From Pseudoalteromonas sp. Scap06 (GTDB taxonomy: Bacteria > Pseudomonadota > Gammaproteobacteria > Enterobacterales > Alteromonadaceae), in contig NZ_CP041330.1 of the NCBI RefSeq assembly GCF_013394165.1, forward strand, positions 1,418,501 through 1,482,500: DNA of 64,000 bases. The letters run 5' to 3'. A program made the translations under genes and the position numbers. How positions within the stretch are numbered: position 1 is the first letter of the stretch; each line of letters opens with the position of its first letter. The notes beneath the pieces were generated by a model. It was not told the DNA's origin, made no database searches, and saw only the letters and a list, made by a program, of their open reading frames with translations. Positions 7,603 to 20,045 of the stretch are shown here, piece after piece.

Positions 7603-8472
7603 TTAGTCTAGTAAGTTTATTAGTTTATCAACGTGCTCTTTAGCCTGATTTAGATAATGACCCGCAAAAATGTTAGCGTTGTTTAAAACAGGGTAAAGCT
7701 GATAAACAAGCTTACGTTGCTCATAACCCTGTGCTAAAGGGTAGTGGTGCTTGTAGGTATCATAAAAATCCTCTGGAAGGGGAGCATAGAGCTCGCTCAT
7801 AGCAATATCGACTTCCCGATCACCGTAATAGCAGGCGGGGTCAAACAAGGTCGGAATGTTATTTACAAAGCCCAGGTTACCACGCCAAAAATCGCCATGT
7901 AATAATGAGGGTAAAACATGATGATTATGCAGTGTCTCTTTTACTAAATTTATTAGTTGTTCGGGGTCTGAAAGTACAATGTCTTTTTCAGCTAATAGTT
8001 GTAATTGCCAACCAATACGTTCTTCTGCAAAAAATACATCCCATTTTTTATGCCACTGATTAGGCTGAAGCGTTGAGCTTAAATAATTGTCGGTATCAAA
8101 ACCAAACATCGCTTGCTGGTGTTTTTGATGTAACATGGCAAGATGCTCCCCCATAGTTGACCAATGAGTGTGGGGAAGCTCGTCAAATGTAAGCCATTCT
8201 AATACAATGAAGGCGTATTCTATATTGGCCCCAGTTATAATACAGTCTGGCACCATAAATACACTGTTTTGAGTAAGCTGTTTTAAGCCTTGAGCTTGAG
8301 CCTCAAAGCGCTCTAGCTCATGTTTTTGCCCAACTTTAACTAAGTAATTGTGCTTGCCATCGCTTAAATGAAACAACTTATCGGTGGATGTGTTTTGCAA
8401 CTGACGTTTATGGGTGTGTTTAAAATCATAATGGATAGCCTGGCTGATCTCTTGATTGATTGTTTTCCACAT
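7603..8472 (-). CDS. Fructosamine kinase family protein (YniA-like)
   Basis: A 289-residue protein of the fructosamine-3-kinase family, related to aminoglycoside and choline kinases. The start ATG at 8472 (MWKTINQ) is preferred over an in-frame GTG at 8484 because AAGGTGA lies just upstream and overlaps that GTG. Visible motifs are the catalytic loop LLHGDFWRGNLGF and the metal-binding FDPACYYGDREVDIAM. Family members phosphorylate ketosamine adducts on glycated proteins or metabolites, leading to deglycation; the true substrate of bacterial YniA-like enzymes is less certain. Confidence 0.88.
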   Translation of the reverse strand: MWKTINQEISQAIHYDFKHTHKRQLQNTSTDKLFHLSDGKHNYLVKVGQKHELERFEAQAQGLKQLTQNSVFMVPDCIITGANIEYAFIVLEWLTFDELPHTHWSTMGEHLAMLHQKHQQAMFGFDTDNYLSSTLQPNQWHKKWDVFFAEERIGWQLQLLAEKDIVLSDPEQLINLVKETLHNHHVLPSLLHGDFWRGNLGFVNNIPTLFDPACYYGDREVDIAMSELYAPLPEDFYDTYKHHYPLAQGYEQRKLVYQLYPVLNNANIFAGHYLNQAKEHVDKLINLLD

Positions 8473-8593
8473 AACAATAGTCACCTTTTAAACCTATAAA
8501 TAAACTATGGCAAAAAGGGATTAAATAAACAAATTAATCGGTGTAAAATTAATACTATCAATTTCTGATACAAATCACTGAAATGGAATAAAA

Positions 8594-9286
8594 ATGAATA
8601 AAAGTTTTATCACTAACTTATTAGCAGCGTGTTGTGTTGTTATTGGTTTTGTATTTGAACAAACCATTGTACTTTCTGTGGGCTTATTTGCACTCTCCGG
8701 TGCAGTTACAAACTTACTCGCTATTCATATGCTGTTTGAAAAAGTGCCGTTTTTATATGGTTCGGGTGTGATTGCACTTAAGTTTGAAAGTTTTAAAGTG
8801 GCTATAAGAAACTTAATACTTACGGAGTTCTTTTCTGAGCATAAAATAGACAAGCTTCTAAGCAAGGCTCAACCAACGATAGACTTTGAGTCAGTTATTT
8901 ATAAGGTGGATTTAAATCCCGCATTCGATAATTTGTTAGTGGTTATTGAGCAATCACAATTTGGTAGCATGCTTGCAATGTTTGGCGGCACTGAAGCCGT
9001 TGAGCCAATGCGAGAAAAGTTTATTGAAAAAATGCAATCATCACTGGTGCAAATAAGCGACACCGACGATTTTAAAACACTATTAAGCGATATGTTAACC
9101 CAAGGTAATAACGCGGAAAGTTTGCATAATACGGTGCTTAAGTTAGTGGATGAACGCTTAGATGAACTCACCCCTAAAATGGTGAAAGAAATAATTCAAA
9201 CCATGATCCGCGAACACTTAGGTTGGCTCGTTGTATGGGGTGGGGTGTTTGGTGGCTTATTTGGTTTGTTGGCAGCGCTTATTTAA
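8594..9286 (+). CDS. DUF445 family membrane protein
   Basis: A 230-residue protein with a hydrophobic N-terminal hairpin (residues about 5-45, ending GAVTNLLAIHMLF), a long helical middle domain and a C-terminal membrane segment (VVWGGVFGGLFGLLAALI). The GAVTN-LA-HMLF pattern is diagnostic of DUF445. It is short for the family. An inner-membrane location is inferred; function unknown. It is monocistronic and followed by a 9-bp-stem hairpin. Confidence 0.8.
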   Translation: MNKSFITNLLAACCVVIGFVFEQTIVLSVGLFALSGAVTNLLAIHMLFEKVPFLYGSGVIALKFESFKVAIRNLILTEFFSEHKIDKLLSKAQPTIDFESVIYKVDLNPAFDNLLVVIEQSQFGSMLAMFGGTEAVEPMREKFIEKMQSSLVQISDTDDFKTLLSDMLTQGNNAESLHNTVLKLVDERLDELTPKMVKEIIQTMIREHLGWLVVWGGVFGGLFGLLAALI

Positions 9287-9299
9287 TAATAAATATACG

Positions 9300-9325
9300 T
9301 TAAGCAGGTACTAAGCCCTGCTTAA
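9300..9325. terminator. Hairpin after the DUF445 gene
   Basis: TTAAGCAGG and CCTGCTTAA form a perfect 9-bp stem with an 8-nt loop, 14 bp past the DUF445 stop. There is no T-tract, so it may stabilise the 3' end instead of terminating on its own. Confidence 0.45.
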
Positions 9326-9369
9326 CGTGTTTGACTCGAGTAAATTAAACGCATTTAAAACCTGTAATA

Positions 9370-9732
9370 TTATTTAGACCCCGCCATAATAACCACAAGC
9401 GGTTTGTTTGCTTTTGCTAAATCTCTTATTGACGTACTAGTAGATGCTTCAATATTTAAAAAGCGTGCTGATTTATTTAAATCATACAGCGTTACAAAGT
9501 CACCCACTGATAAATCATTACAGAGTAATTTTTTGCTAATTACATGTTTATCTATACGTAGATCTTTCATTGTTCTGAGCAGTGTCAGTCTTTTGTTAGA
9601 TGCAACGGCCATGCAAGCTTGGGTACCGGGTGATGAATCAGCGGCAACAAAAGTGGCCGCCATTACAGGAGCTGTTAATGTTGCTGCGCCCAATAATACA
9701 GTTGAATATAGAGTTGCTTTGAAAGAAATCAT
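9370..9732 (-). CDS. Small secreted protein, DUF3718-like
   Basis: A 120-residue exported protein. The start ATG at 9732 is chosen because AAGAGG lies just upstream; it gives a clean signal peptide (MISFKATLYSTVLLGAATL, cleavage near VMA-AT). The mature part has two cysteines (ACMAV and LLCND) in a pattern like DUF3718 proteins of Alteromonadales. A disulfide is likely in the periplasm. Function unknown, and the family call is from memory. Confidence 0.65.
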   Translation of the reverse strand: MISFKATLYSTVLLGAATLTAPVMAATFVAADSSPGTQACMAVASNKRLTLLRTMKDLRIDKHVISKKLLCNDLSVGDFVTLYDLNKSARFLNIEASTSTSIRDLAKANKPLVVIMAGSK

Positions 9733-9759
9733 AGTATTTGCCTCTTTGTTTATATGCAA

Positions 9760-10175
9760 CTTAAGTATTGCTTAATGTAGCCGAAATGTTGTTAACTGAA
9801 TGGGGTAAGCTGTAAGAAGATGTGTATATAAATTGTGCAATTTTGTAGGTGTATGAAAAGTTGTTCATAAGTAACCTGAATTATGGATAATAAATCTATC
9901 TCAAGCAGCTATTTTCAGCGCTAACTGCGTTGAATTTACTTGCAATAGGCTCGCTATTGACGCGAAAATTCGCCTTGTTTTCACTGTAAATTTCTGGCTG
10001 GAGAAAACAAACCAAATTATTAATATAATTCAATATTTTAGTAAATCTCTTAACCAGAGTTCAGGTTAAGTAATTTATTTTTGACACACTTTAGCGTTTT
10101 CCTACTGAAATATTTTTTCAGGCTGTTATTATCGCGCCCTAAATTTGTGGCATTTTATATTTTTGGAGCGCAATT
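9760..10175. other. Intergenic region with a possible dispersed repeat
   Basis: No gene is seen. The segment about 9900-10010 is less AT-rich than its surroundings and contains the hairpin CAATAG-GCTCG-CTATTG. It resembles intergenic repeats I associate with Pseudoalteromonas, but no second copy exists in this window. Confidence 0.35.
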
Positions 10176-10961
10176 GTGAATAAAACGTTAGCAAGTTACT
10201 ACCAGCAAGCTTATGCGTGTGAGCAACAGCATTTTAACCAATGTTTTTATTGCGGCTGTGAGGCAACAGAGCGCGATCATTGCCCGCCATTGCATATGCT
10301 ACAAAGTATTATTGATCTAGGTGAAGAAGCTGACTTTGTTGCCATTGCAGCCTGTTACGAATGCCATGCATTACTTCACAATGAGCGATTAATGACCATT
10401 GATGAGCGATTTAGCAAACTTAAAAAGAAATTATCTAATAAGTATGCAAAACCTCTGCGTGTTTACAACATGTGGGAAGAAAACGAACTCGCTGATATGA
10501 GTGATGAATTTGCGCATAGTATTCAAGCAGGTATGAAGCTAGGTAAAGAAGCGGCTGAGCGACTAGCCTTTACGGGCTTTAGTTATGCCACTGAGGAAGC
10601 ACGTGTCACAGTGCGTGAAAAAACTAAAGAGTTTGATGTTGAAGGCACTGTATTTACCGATTTCAAAGAAGCGCTTAACTATTGCATTACTGTATTAAAA
10701 GTACAAAAAAGTGACTTTTATAAAATTTTAGTGGAAGACTATCAAGGTGATTTTAATAAGGCATTGAGTCAATACAGACATCGTCATGATAAAGTTACAG
10801 CCGCAAAAGATGGTAATACATTGATTAAAGATTTTTCAAAATTACATAAGCAAAATTCGGATTTTGTAACACGAACGGTTAAACACTTTATAAGTAAAGA
10901 TCCATCGCTCACCACCGAAGGAGCTCTGGATAAGCTTTATAACAATTATATAAAAAAATAA
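10176..10961 (+). CDS. Hypothetical protein with HNH-like zinc motif
   Basis: A 261-residue protein starting at GTG 10176, preceded by TGGAG. The N-terminal 70 residues carry C23-x2-C26, then ERDHCPP (H35), then C60-x2-C63, a layout reminiscent of zinc-bound HNH or treble-clef domains. The rest (80-261) is charged and helical with no recognised domain and no membrane segment. A nuclease role is possible but not shown; it may just be a structural zinc site. It is monocistronic between AT-rich spacers. Confidence 0.7.
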   Translation: MNKTLASYYQQAYACEQQHFNQCFYCGCEATERDHCPPLHMLQSIIDLGEEADFVAIAACYECHALLHNERLMTIDERFSKLKKKLSNKYAKPLRVYNMWEENELADMSDEFAHSIQAGMKLGKEAAERLAFTGFSYATEEARVTVREKTKEFDVEGTVFTDFKEALNYCITVLKVQKSDFYKILVEDYQGDFNKALSQYRHRHDKVTAAKDGNTLIKDFSKLHKQNSDFVTRTVKHFISKDPSLTTEGALDKLYNNYIKK

Positions 10962-11061
10962 TTACAGAAATTCACCTTAAATAACCGCCTTTTCACCTGT
11001 TTTTTTAGCTTTATGCGTTTGCTTTCGCTAAAGTAGTAAAAAAACAGGAGAACCTAAAAAC

Positions 11062-12444
11062 ATGCAAAAATTTGCTCCCTCATTGTTAGCTGTTGGTTTA
11101 GCAGCAGCACTTGTTGGTTGCCAAGAAAGCGGCCCACAAGATGACAAAGTAACCATTAATAAAAACCCATACCCAAGTACTTACCAACCGGTAGCGACAT
11201 CAAGCACGTTAATCACCAATGCGACTGTATTAACAGGGACGGGTGAGCGTTTAGATGAAGCTGATGTATTAATTGTCGACGGTAAAGTGCAGCAAATTGG
11301 TAAAGATTTAACCGCTGATGCAGATACCACCATCGACGCACAAGGTAAATGGGTAACACCAGGCATTATTGACGTTCATTCACATTTAGGTGCTTATCCA
11401 AATCCATCGGTTGAGTCTCATCAAGATGGTAACGAAATGACCAGTCCAAATACTGCAGAAGTATGGGTTGAGCATTCAATTTGGCCACAAGATCCAGGTT
11501 TTAATCGCGCACGTGAAGGCGGTATTACGTCATTACAAATTTTACCGGGTTCGGCTAATTTATTCGGTGGACGTGGCGTTACCCTTAAAAATGTACCGGC
11601 TCACACCATGCAAGGAATGAAATTTCCTGATGCGCCATACGGTTTAAAAATGGCATGTGGTGAAAATCCTAAACGTGTTTACGGTCGTAAAGGCGTATTA
11701 CCGATGACACGTATGGGTAATATGGCAGGATATCGCACAGCATGGATTGGCGCTCAAGAATATAAGCGTGAGTGGGATAAATACGATGCTGATTACGCTG
11801 CGGGTAAAAACCCAGAAGCTCCACATCGTGATATTAAATACGATACATTACGTGGTGTTTTAGAAGGTGAAGTTCGTATTCACAATCACTGCTACAAAGC
11901 AGAAGAAATGGCGATGATGATCGACCTTTCTAAAGAGTTTAATTACCATGCCGGCACATTCCACCACGGAATTGAAGCCTATAAAATTGCTGATTTATTA
12001 GCTGAAAATGGCTCGTGTGCAGCACTTTGGCCAGACTGGTGGGGCTTTAAAATGGAAGCCTACGATATGGTGCAAGAGAACGTAGCTATTGTTGATGCAG
12101 TTAAAAACTCATGTGCTGTTGTGCACTCAGATTCTGATACGACGATTCAACGCTTAAACCAAGAAGCCGCAAAAGTAATGTACAGTGCAAACCAAAATGG
12201 GTTTGATATTTCTGAGCAACACGCGATTAAATGGATCACGTCTAACGCCGCTAAATCATTAGGCATTGAAGATAAAACAGGTTCACTTGAAACAGGTAAA
12301 CAAGCTGATGTTGTTATTTGGAATCAAAGCCCGTTTAGTGTTTATGCAAAAGCAGAGCAAGTGTTTGTTGATGGTGCAAAAGTTTACGATAGAAACGATA
12401 GCGCATTCCAAGCACAAAGTGATTTTATGTTAGGTCAACAATAA
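11062..12444 (+). CDS. Amidohydrolase family lipoprotein
   Basis: A 460-residue metal-dependent hydrolase of the imidazolonepropionase/dihydroorotase superfamily, exported as a lipoprotein (lipobox LVGC, Cys20). The metal site is present: H106-S-H108 in VTPGIIDVHSHLG, later histidines in RIHNHC and TFHHGIEA, and the aspartate of VVHSDSD. The C-terminal SLETGKQADVVIW closes the beta-sandwich domain typical of the family. The ribosome binding site is CAGGAG. It is followed after 12 bp by a related gene, so the two form an operon. The substrate is unknown; a periplasmic cyclic amide or peptide-like bond is plausible. Confidence 0.88.
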   Translation: MQKFAPSLLAVGLAAALVGCQESGPQDDKVTINKNPYPSTYQPVATSSTLITNATVLTGTGERLDEADVLIVDGKVQQIGKDLTADADTTIDAQGKWVTPGIIDVHSHLGAYPNPSVESHQDGNEMTSPNTAEVWVEHSIWPQDPGFNRAREGGITSLQILPGSANLFGGRGVTLKNVPAHTMQGMKFPDAPYGLKMACGENPKRVYGRKGVLPMTRMGNMAGYRTAWIGAQEYKREWDKYDADYAAGKNPEAPHRDIKYDTLRGVLEGEVRIHNHCYKAEEMAMMIDLSKEFNYHAGTFHHGIEAYKIADLLAENGSCAALWPDWWGFKMEAYDMVQENVAIVDAVKNSCAVVHSDSDTTIQRLNQEAAKVMYSANQNGFDISEQHAIKWITSNAAKSLGIEDKTGSLETGKQADVVIWNQSPFSVYAKAEQVFVDGAKVYDRNDSAFQAQSDFMLGQQ

Positions 12445-12456
12445 GGAGCACCCAGA

Positions 12457-13698
12457 ATGAAAAAATTATCACGTTCGTTTTCGCTTTCTCTGGTTGCTGC
12501 AGGGCTACTAGCATCGGGTGCCGTGAGCGCCAAGTCATTAGCAATCATTAATGCAACTTTGCATACATCTTCAGAACAAGGTGTATTAGAAGGAGCTAGC
12601 ATTGTAATGAATGAAGGCAAAATCACTGCCATTAACCCTAGCGATGTTAAAGCTGACAAAGTTATTGATGCTAAAGGTCAAATAGTGACGGCTGGTTTTA
12701 TCGCCAGTGTAAATCAGCTTGGCTTAGTTGAAGTAGGTGCAGTTGCCGGTTCTCGCGATGCAGGAGAAGACAAAGCAGGTATCGATTTTGATGCAAGCTT
12801 AGCATTCAATCCTCGTTCAAGCTTAATTCCTTATGCACGTAAAGGCGGTATCACTCGCGATTTGATCACCCCATACGGTGGTGACAGCATATTTGCAGGC
12901 CTAGCAAGTGTTGTTGATTTAAGTGGTAGCTTTGAAAGCGTAGATAAAAAGCAAGCTGCACTAGTGGTTCATTTAGGTGAGCGTAGTAAAGGTTCTCGTG
13001 CATTTACCTTGCAAACGCTTATTAAAAAATTAGATGAGCATCAAACCAAAGCAAGTAAAGACGCTAAAAAAGACGACGCTAAGCCAAGTGCTGAAGACAC
13101 GGTAATGGCTAAAGTACTAAAAGGCGATATACCATTACTAATTAGTGTGTCGCGTGCATCAGATATTGTTGAACTAATAAAAGTGAAACAGCAGTTTGGC
13201 GTAAACATTGTCCTTAATGGCGCTCAAGATGCCGTTGTAGTTAAAGATCGCATCGCTAAAGCAGGCATTCCTGTGATCATTAGTGCAATGGATAACTTAC
13301 CAGGTAGCTTTGATTCGTTGCATGCGAGCTTGAATAATGCCGGCATACTAGAAAAAGCCGGTGTTAAAGTGCTACTAACTGTGGGTGGTGACGCAAGTCA
13401 CAATGTTTACCAGCTTCGCTACGATGCCGGTAACGCAGTGTCTTACGGTATGAGCCAACAAGGCGCATTAAAGGCCATGACTTCGAATGTGGCTGATGTA
13501 TTTGGTATTAACGCGGGTAGCCTAGAAGTAGGTAAAGCCGCTGATGTTGTTATGTGGAGTAACGACCCGTTTGAGCTGAGCAGCCACGTGAATAAAATGT
13601 TTATCAATGGTGTTGAGGTTAGTACTGAATCTCGCCAAGATAAACTGCGTGAGCGCTATACAACAGAGTCGAACATGCCACGCGCATACACAAAATAA
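12457..13698 (+). CDS. Amidohydrolase-like protein lacking the HxH metal motif
   Basis: A 413-residue exported paralogue of the preceding gene, with a signal peptide (LVAAGLLASGAVSA). It keeps the amidohydrolase frame: an N-terminal sandwich strand, GKAADVVMWSNDPFEL at the C-terminus, and a barrel segment LLTVGGDASHNVY. The segment aligned with the metal-binding HSH of its partner reads ASVNQLG, so both histidines are replaced (V85 and Q87). A Lys/Asp-rich insert (about 190-215) is unusual. It could be a non-catalytic or differently metallated partner of the upstream enzyme. It shares an operon with it and ends at a strong terminator. Confidence 0.85.
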   Translation: MKKLSRSFSLSLVAAGLLASGAVSAKSLAIINATLHTSSEQGVLEGASIVMNEGKITAINPSDVKADKVIDAKGQIVTAGFIASVNQLGLVEVGAVAGSRDAGEDKAGIDFDASLAFNPRSSLIPYARKGGITRDLITPYGGDSIFAGLASVVDLSGSFESVDKKQAALVVHLGERSKGSRAFTLQTLIKKLDEHQTKASKDAKKDDAKPSAEDTVMAKVLKGDIPLLISVSRASDIVELIKVKQQFGVNIVLNGAQDAVVVKDRIAKAGIPVIISAMDNLPGSFDSLHASLNNAGILEKAGVKVLLTVGGDASHNVYQLRYDAGNAVSYGMSQQGALKAMTSNVADVFGINAGSLEVGKAADVVMWSNDPFELSSHVNKMFINGVEVSTESRQDKLRERYTTESNMPRAYTK

Positions 13699-13716
13699 AC
13701 GTTTAAAGTTGAATTG

Positions 13717-13740
13717 AAAAGGCCGCATTAGCGGCCTTTT
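13717..13740 (+). terminator. Terminator of the amidohydrolase operon
   Basis: AAAAGGCCGC-ATTA-GCGGCCTTTT is a perfect 10-bp stem with a T-tract, located 18 bp after the stop of the second amidohydrolase. Confidence 0.9.
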
Positions 13741-13752
13741 TCTTAGGCACAA

Positions 13753-13777
13753 AAAAGGCGCTCTGTGAGCGCCTTTT
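13753..13777 (-). terminator. Terminator of icd
   Basis: AAAAGGCGCTC-TGT-GAGCGCCTTTT, an 11-bp perfect stem with T-tracts in both directions, 17 bp downstream of the icd stop on the minus strand. Confidence 0.88.
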
Positions 13778-13793
13778 CATTCATTTAATCGAT

Positions 13794-16469
<2,676 letters not shown>

Positions 16470-16688
16470 TCACCCTATAATATCGCCATTAGGCGCTATA
16501 TTAGTAGCGTGTAGACCTTTAGGGCCCTGTTGTAATTCGAAGGTAACATCTTGACCAGCTTTAAGTGTCTTGTATCCGTCCATTACAATTGTGGAGTAAT
16601 GAGCAAAAATGTCGTTCTCGCAACCGTCTTCTACGATGAAACCAAAACCTTTGGCGTTGTTGAACCATTTGACTTTACCACAAGCCAT
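16470..16688 (-). CDS. cspD: Cold shock domain protein CspD
   Basis: A 72-residue OB-fold nucleic-acid-binding protein. The RNP1-type motif KGFGFI and the N-terminal GKVKWFNNAKGFGF are present. It is divergent from clpS-clpA, the conserved arrangement of cspD in gammaproteobacteria. In E. coli CspD is a stationary-phase inhibitor of replication; a similar role is inferred here from synteny and length. Confidence 0.93.
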   Translation of the reverse strand: MACGKVKWFNNAKGFGFIVEDGCENDIFAHYSTIVMDGYKTLKAGQDVTFELQQGPKGLHATNIAPNGDIIG

Positions 16689-16888
16689 ACTTCTACATCC
16701 TTCTATAAGTTGACTAATTTAGTTATCCTAAACTGTATTGTTTGCTAGACTGACTAAGGTTTAATCAATCACCATTTGACTGTAGTTTATTTAAGCAACC
16801 AGTCAAGTGTTTTAGGTTATTTTTTAACATTTTATTTATTTTTTTATTCAAGTTTGCTTGAGTTACAAAGACAAGACTATATTTAATT

Positions 16889-17206
16889 ATGAGTGGTATG
16901 AAAGATTCTGGTGTTATCGACACCGTTCGCGATAGTGAAAAGCAAAAGTTGCAGCCACCGCGAAAATATAAAGTTGTGTTAAACAACGATGATTACACGC
17001 CGATGGATTTTGTAATAGAGATCTTAATGACGTTTTTTAATATGGATAGCGATAGAGCAACTGATGTGATGCTGCAAATACATCAGCAAGGTAAGGGTAT
17101 ATGTGGTGTTTATAGCGCCGACGTAGCACATACTAAGGCTGAGCAAGTTAACCGCTACTCAAGGGATAACGAGCATCCACTGCTATGTAGTTGTGAGCAG
17201 GAATAA
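16889..17206 (+). CDS. clpS: ATP-dependent Clp protease adaptor ClpS
   Basis: A 105-residue N-recognin that binds substrates with N-terminal Leu, Phe, Trp or Tyr and hands them to ClpA. The core [19 protein letters not shown] and the helix with the conserved histidine ([15 protein letters not shown]) are present. The N-terminal extension is flexible, as expected. It is 68 bp upstream of clpA and likely cotranscribed. Confidence 0.96.
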   Translation: MSGMKDSGVIDTVRDSEKQKLQPPRKYKVVLNNDDYTPMDFVIEILMTFFNMDSDRATDVMLQIHQQGKGICGVYSADVAHTKAEQVNRYSRDNEHPLLCSCEQE

Positions 17207-17274
17207 ATACCATAAAGGTGAACTTTCATCTTTGAAGTGCGGTATAAAATTATTATCTCTGTAAGGGGTTGCCA

Positions 17275-19536
17275 ATGCTAAATAAAGACTTAGAACTAAC
17301 TTTGAACACTGCGTTTCGTGAAGCGCGTACACGTCGTCATGAGTTTATGACCGTAGAGCACCTTTTATTAGCTCTACTCGACAACCCATCAGCTGGAGAA
17401 GCGCTTAATGCGTGTGGTGTTGACGTTTCTGGATTAAAAACAGAGTTACTTGAATTTATTGATGAAACCACACCGGTTATTCCTGATTTAGAAGAAGAGC
17501 GCGAAACTCAACCAACACTTGGTTTTCAGCGAGTATTACAGCGCGCGGTATTTCATGTGCAATCTTCTGGCAAAAATGAAGTGACAGGCGTTAATGTGCT
17601 GGTCGCTATTTTTTCTGAGCAAGAAAGCCAAGCCGTGTACTTACTTAAAAAGAATGATATTTCTCGACTTGATATTGTTAACTTTATTTCTCATGGTATC
17701 GCCAAAGGTGACGACGAATTAGGCGATGATACCGACGATATTCATGAAGAGGTGCAAGAAGTAGCAAGCGAAGAAGCGAGTAAGCTCGACAGCTTTACAA
17801 CTAACCTTAATATACACGCTAAAGAGGGTAATATTGACCCGCTTGTTGGCCGTGATAGTGAAGTAGAGCGCACAGTGCAAGTGCTGTGTCGTCGTAAAAA
17901 GAATAACCCATTACTGGTTGGTGAAGCCGGCGTAGGTAAAACTGCTATTGCCGAGGGCTTAGCCTATCGTATTGTTAACGAACAAGTGCCTGAAGTCATT
18001 GCTGATGCGGTTGTGTACTCCTTAGATATGGGCGCGTTACTTGCCGGTACCAAATACCGAGGCGATTTTGAAAAACGCTTTAAAAGTTTATTAAAAGAGT
18101 TACAAGCAAAACCAGGTTCAATCTTATTTATTGATGAAATTCACACCATTATTGGTGCAGGTGCTGCCTCAGGTGGGGTAATGGATGCCTCAAACTTAAT
18201 TAAGCCGTTACTCTCAAGTGGGCAATTACGTTGTATGGGTTCTACCACTTACGGTGAGTACAAGAATATTTTTGAAAAAGATCGCGCCCTTGTCCGTCGC
18301 TTTCAAAAAATTGATGTGCTTGAACCTAGCGTTGAAGATACCACTAAAATTCTTAACGGCTTAAAAGATCGTTACGAAGCACACCATGGTATTCGTTATA
18401 CGCAAAAAGCGTTAAAAGCAGCCGCTGAGCTAAGTGCCAAGTATATTAATGAGCGTCACTTACCTGATAAAGCGATTGACGTTATTGATGAAGCAGGCGC
18501 AAGCCAACGGCTACTGCCTACGTCCAAGCGTAAAAAAACCATTGGTGTATCTGATATTGAGATGATTGTGTCTAAAATGGCGCGTATTCCGCCTCAAAAT
18601 GTGTCGTCGTCTGATAAAGAAACGCTGAAAAACTTAGACCGTAATTTAAAAATGTTGGTGTTTGGACAAGATCAATCCATTGATGCATTAACTTCTGCTA
18701 TTCGCTTATCGCGCTCAGGTTTAGCAAACGAGAACAAACCGGTTGGTTCGTTCTTATTTGCAGGCCCAACAGGGGTAGGTAAAACAGAGGTTACCAAGCA
18801 ATTAGCTAAATGCATGGGTGTTGAGTTTATTCGTTTTGATATGTCTGAATACGTTGAGCGCCATGCGGTGAGCCGTTTAATCGGTGCGCCTCCGGGTTAT
18901 GTAGGTTTTGAACAAGGCGGCTTATTAACAGAAGCGGTGATCAAAAACCCACATGCAGTGGTATTGCTGGATGAAATTGAAAAAGCGCATCCTGATATCT
19001 ACAACATTTTATTACAAGTTATGGATCACGGTACGCTAACAGATAATAACGGCCGAAAAGCTGACTTTAGAAACGTAGTAGTGGTGATGACCACCAATGC
19101 CGGCGTACAAGAAACCACGCGTAAGTCGATTGGTTTTAGTGAGCAAGATCACACACACGATGCAATGGGTGAAATTAACAAAGTATTTTCACCTGAATTT
19201 AGAAACCGCTTAGATAACATTATTTGGTTTAATCACCTCGAGAAAGAGGTTATTTTGCAAGTGGTTGATAAATTTGTTGTTGAGTTACAAGCGCAACTGG
19301 ATAAGAAGTCAGTTAACCTTGAGCTTACTTCTAAAGCACGTGAATGGTTGGCTGATAAAGGCTATGACAAAGCAATGGGCGCGCGTCCTATGGCGCGTGT
19401 TATCCAAGAAGATCTTAAAAAGCAATTGGCTAACGAAATACTGTTTGGTGAGCTAATTTCTGGCGGTACGGTAAAAGTATCGGTTAAAGATAAAAAACTG
19501 CGTTTTGATTACGAGAGTGACTTAACGCCAGCCTAA
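17275..19536 (+). CDS. clpA: ATP-dependent Clp protease ATP-binding subunit ClpA
   Basis: A 753-residue AAA+ unfoldase that feeds substrates to ClpP. The start ATG at 17275 ([11 protein letters not shown]) is chosen over an in-frame TTG at 17269 because AAGGGG sits 6 nt upstream and E. coli ClpA begins the same way. The N-domain (residues 1-140) is followed by two AAA+ modules with Walker A motifs GEAGVGKTA and GPTGVGKTE and sensor regions. It is downstream of clpS and ends at a strong terminator. Confidence 0.97.
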   Translation: MLNKDLELTLNTAFREARTRRHEFMTVEHLLLALLDNPSAGEALNACGVDVSGLKTELLEFIDETTPVIPDLEEERETQPTLGFQRVLQRAVFHVQSSGKNEVTGVNVLVAIFSEQESQAVYLLKKNDISRLDIVNFISHGIAKGDDELGDDTDDIHEEVQEVASEEASKLDSFTTNLNIHAKEGNIDPLVGRDSEVERTVQVLCRRKKNNPLLVGEAGVGKTAIAEGLAYRIVNEQVPEVIADAVVYSLDMGALLAGTKYRGDFEKRFKSLLKELQAKPGSILFIDEIHTIIGAGAASGGVMDASNLIKPLLSSGQLRCMGSTTYGEYKNIFEKDRALVRRFQKIDVLEPSVEDTTKILNGLKDRYEAHHGIRYTQKALKAAAELSAKYINERHLPDKAIDVIDEAGASQRLLPTSKRKKTIGVSDIEMIVSKMARIPPQNVSSSDKETLKNLDRNLKMLVFGQDQSIDALTSAIRLSRSGLANENKPVGSFLFAGPTGVGKTEVTKQLAKCMGVEFIRFDMSEYVERHAVSRLIGAPPGYVGFEQGGLLTEAVIKNPHAVVLLDEIEKAHPDIYNILLQVMDHGTLTDNNGRKADFRNVVVVMTTNAGVQETTRKSIGFSEQDHTHDAMGEINKVFSPEFRNRLDNIIWFNHLEKEVILQVVDKFVVELQAQLDKKSVNLELTSKAREWLADKGYDKAMGARPMARVIQEDLKKQLANEILFGELISGGTVKVSVKDKKLRFDYESDLTPA

Positions 19537-19556
19537 CCTAAAAAAGTTAGCAATTT

Positions 19557-19584
19557 AAAAAGCCTGCTTTATGCAGGCTTTTTT
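19557..19584 (+). terminator. clpA terminator
   Basis: AAAAAGCCTGC-TTTAT-GCAGGCTTTTTT, a GC-rich stem with a T-tract, 20 bp after the clpA stop. Confidence 0.9.
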
Positions 19585-19606
19585 ATTTGCCAAAGAAATA
19601 GGCAAC

Positions 19607-19634
19607 AAAAAACCCAGCAAAGGCTGGGTTTTTT
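19607..19634. terminator. Second terminator between clpA and infA
   Basis: AAAAAACCCAGC-AAAG-GCTGGGTTTTTT is a 12-bp stem with T-tracts in both orientations. It probably serves as the infA-side terminator and a backup for clpA. Confidence 0.82.
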
Positions 19635-19635
19635 G

Positions 19636-19683
19636 TTTATTAAATGTAATTACTGGCTACTACCATTAATTACATTTAATAAA
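19636..19683. repeat. Perfect 17-bp inverted repeat
   Basis: TTTATTAAATGTAATTA at 19636-19652 is followed after 14 nt by its exact complement at 19667-19683. The arms are AT-rich, unlike the neighbouring terminators. It sits between the convergent clpA and infA. Confidence 0.85.
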
Positions 19684-19736
19684 CGCTTAAAGCTAGTTTT
19701 CACTAGCCAAAAACTAAATCTCGTTTACGCACTTAC

Positions 19737-19973
<237 letters not shown>

Positions 19974-20045
19974 TTAATAGTTAAACGCTGCAGATTTTGC
20001 CCAAAATACGCCAATAAGTAAAGGCGCAGGGGCTATTTTTGTAAA

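Noticed and set aside
19585-19736. serW-like tRNA between clpA and infA, as in E. coli
   Set aside because: The interval only contains terminators and an AT-rich inverted repeat; no cloverleaf can be drawn.
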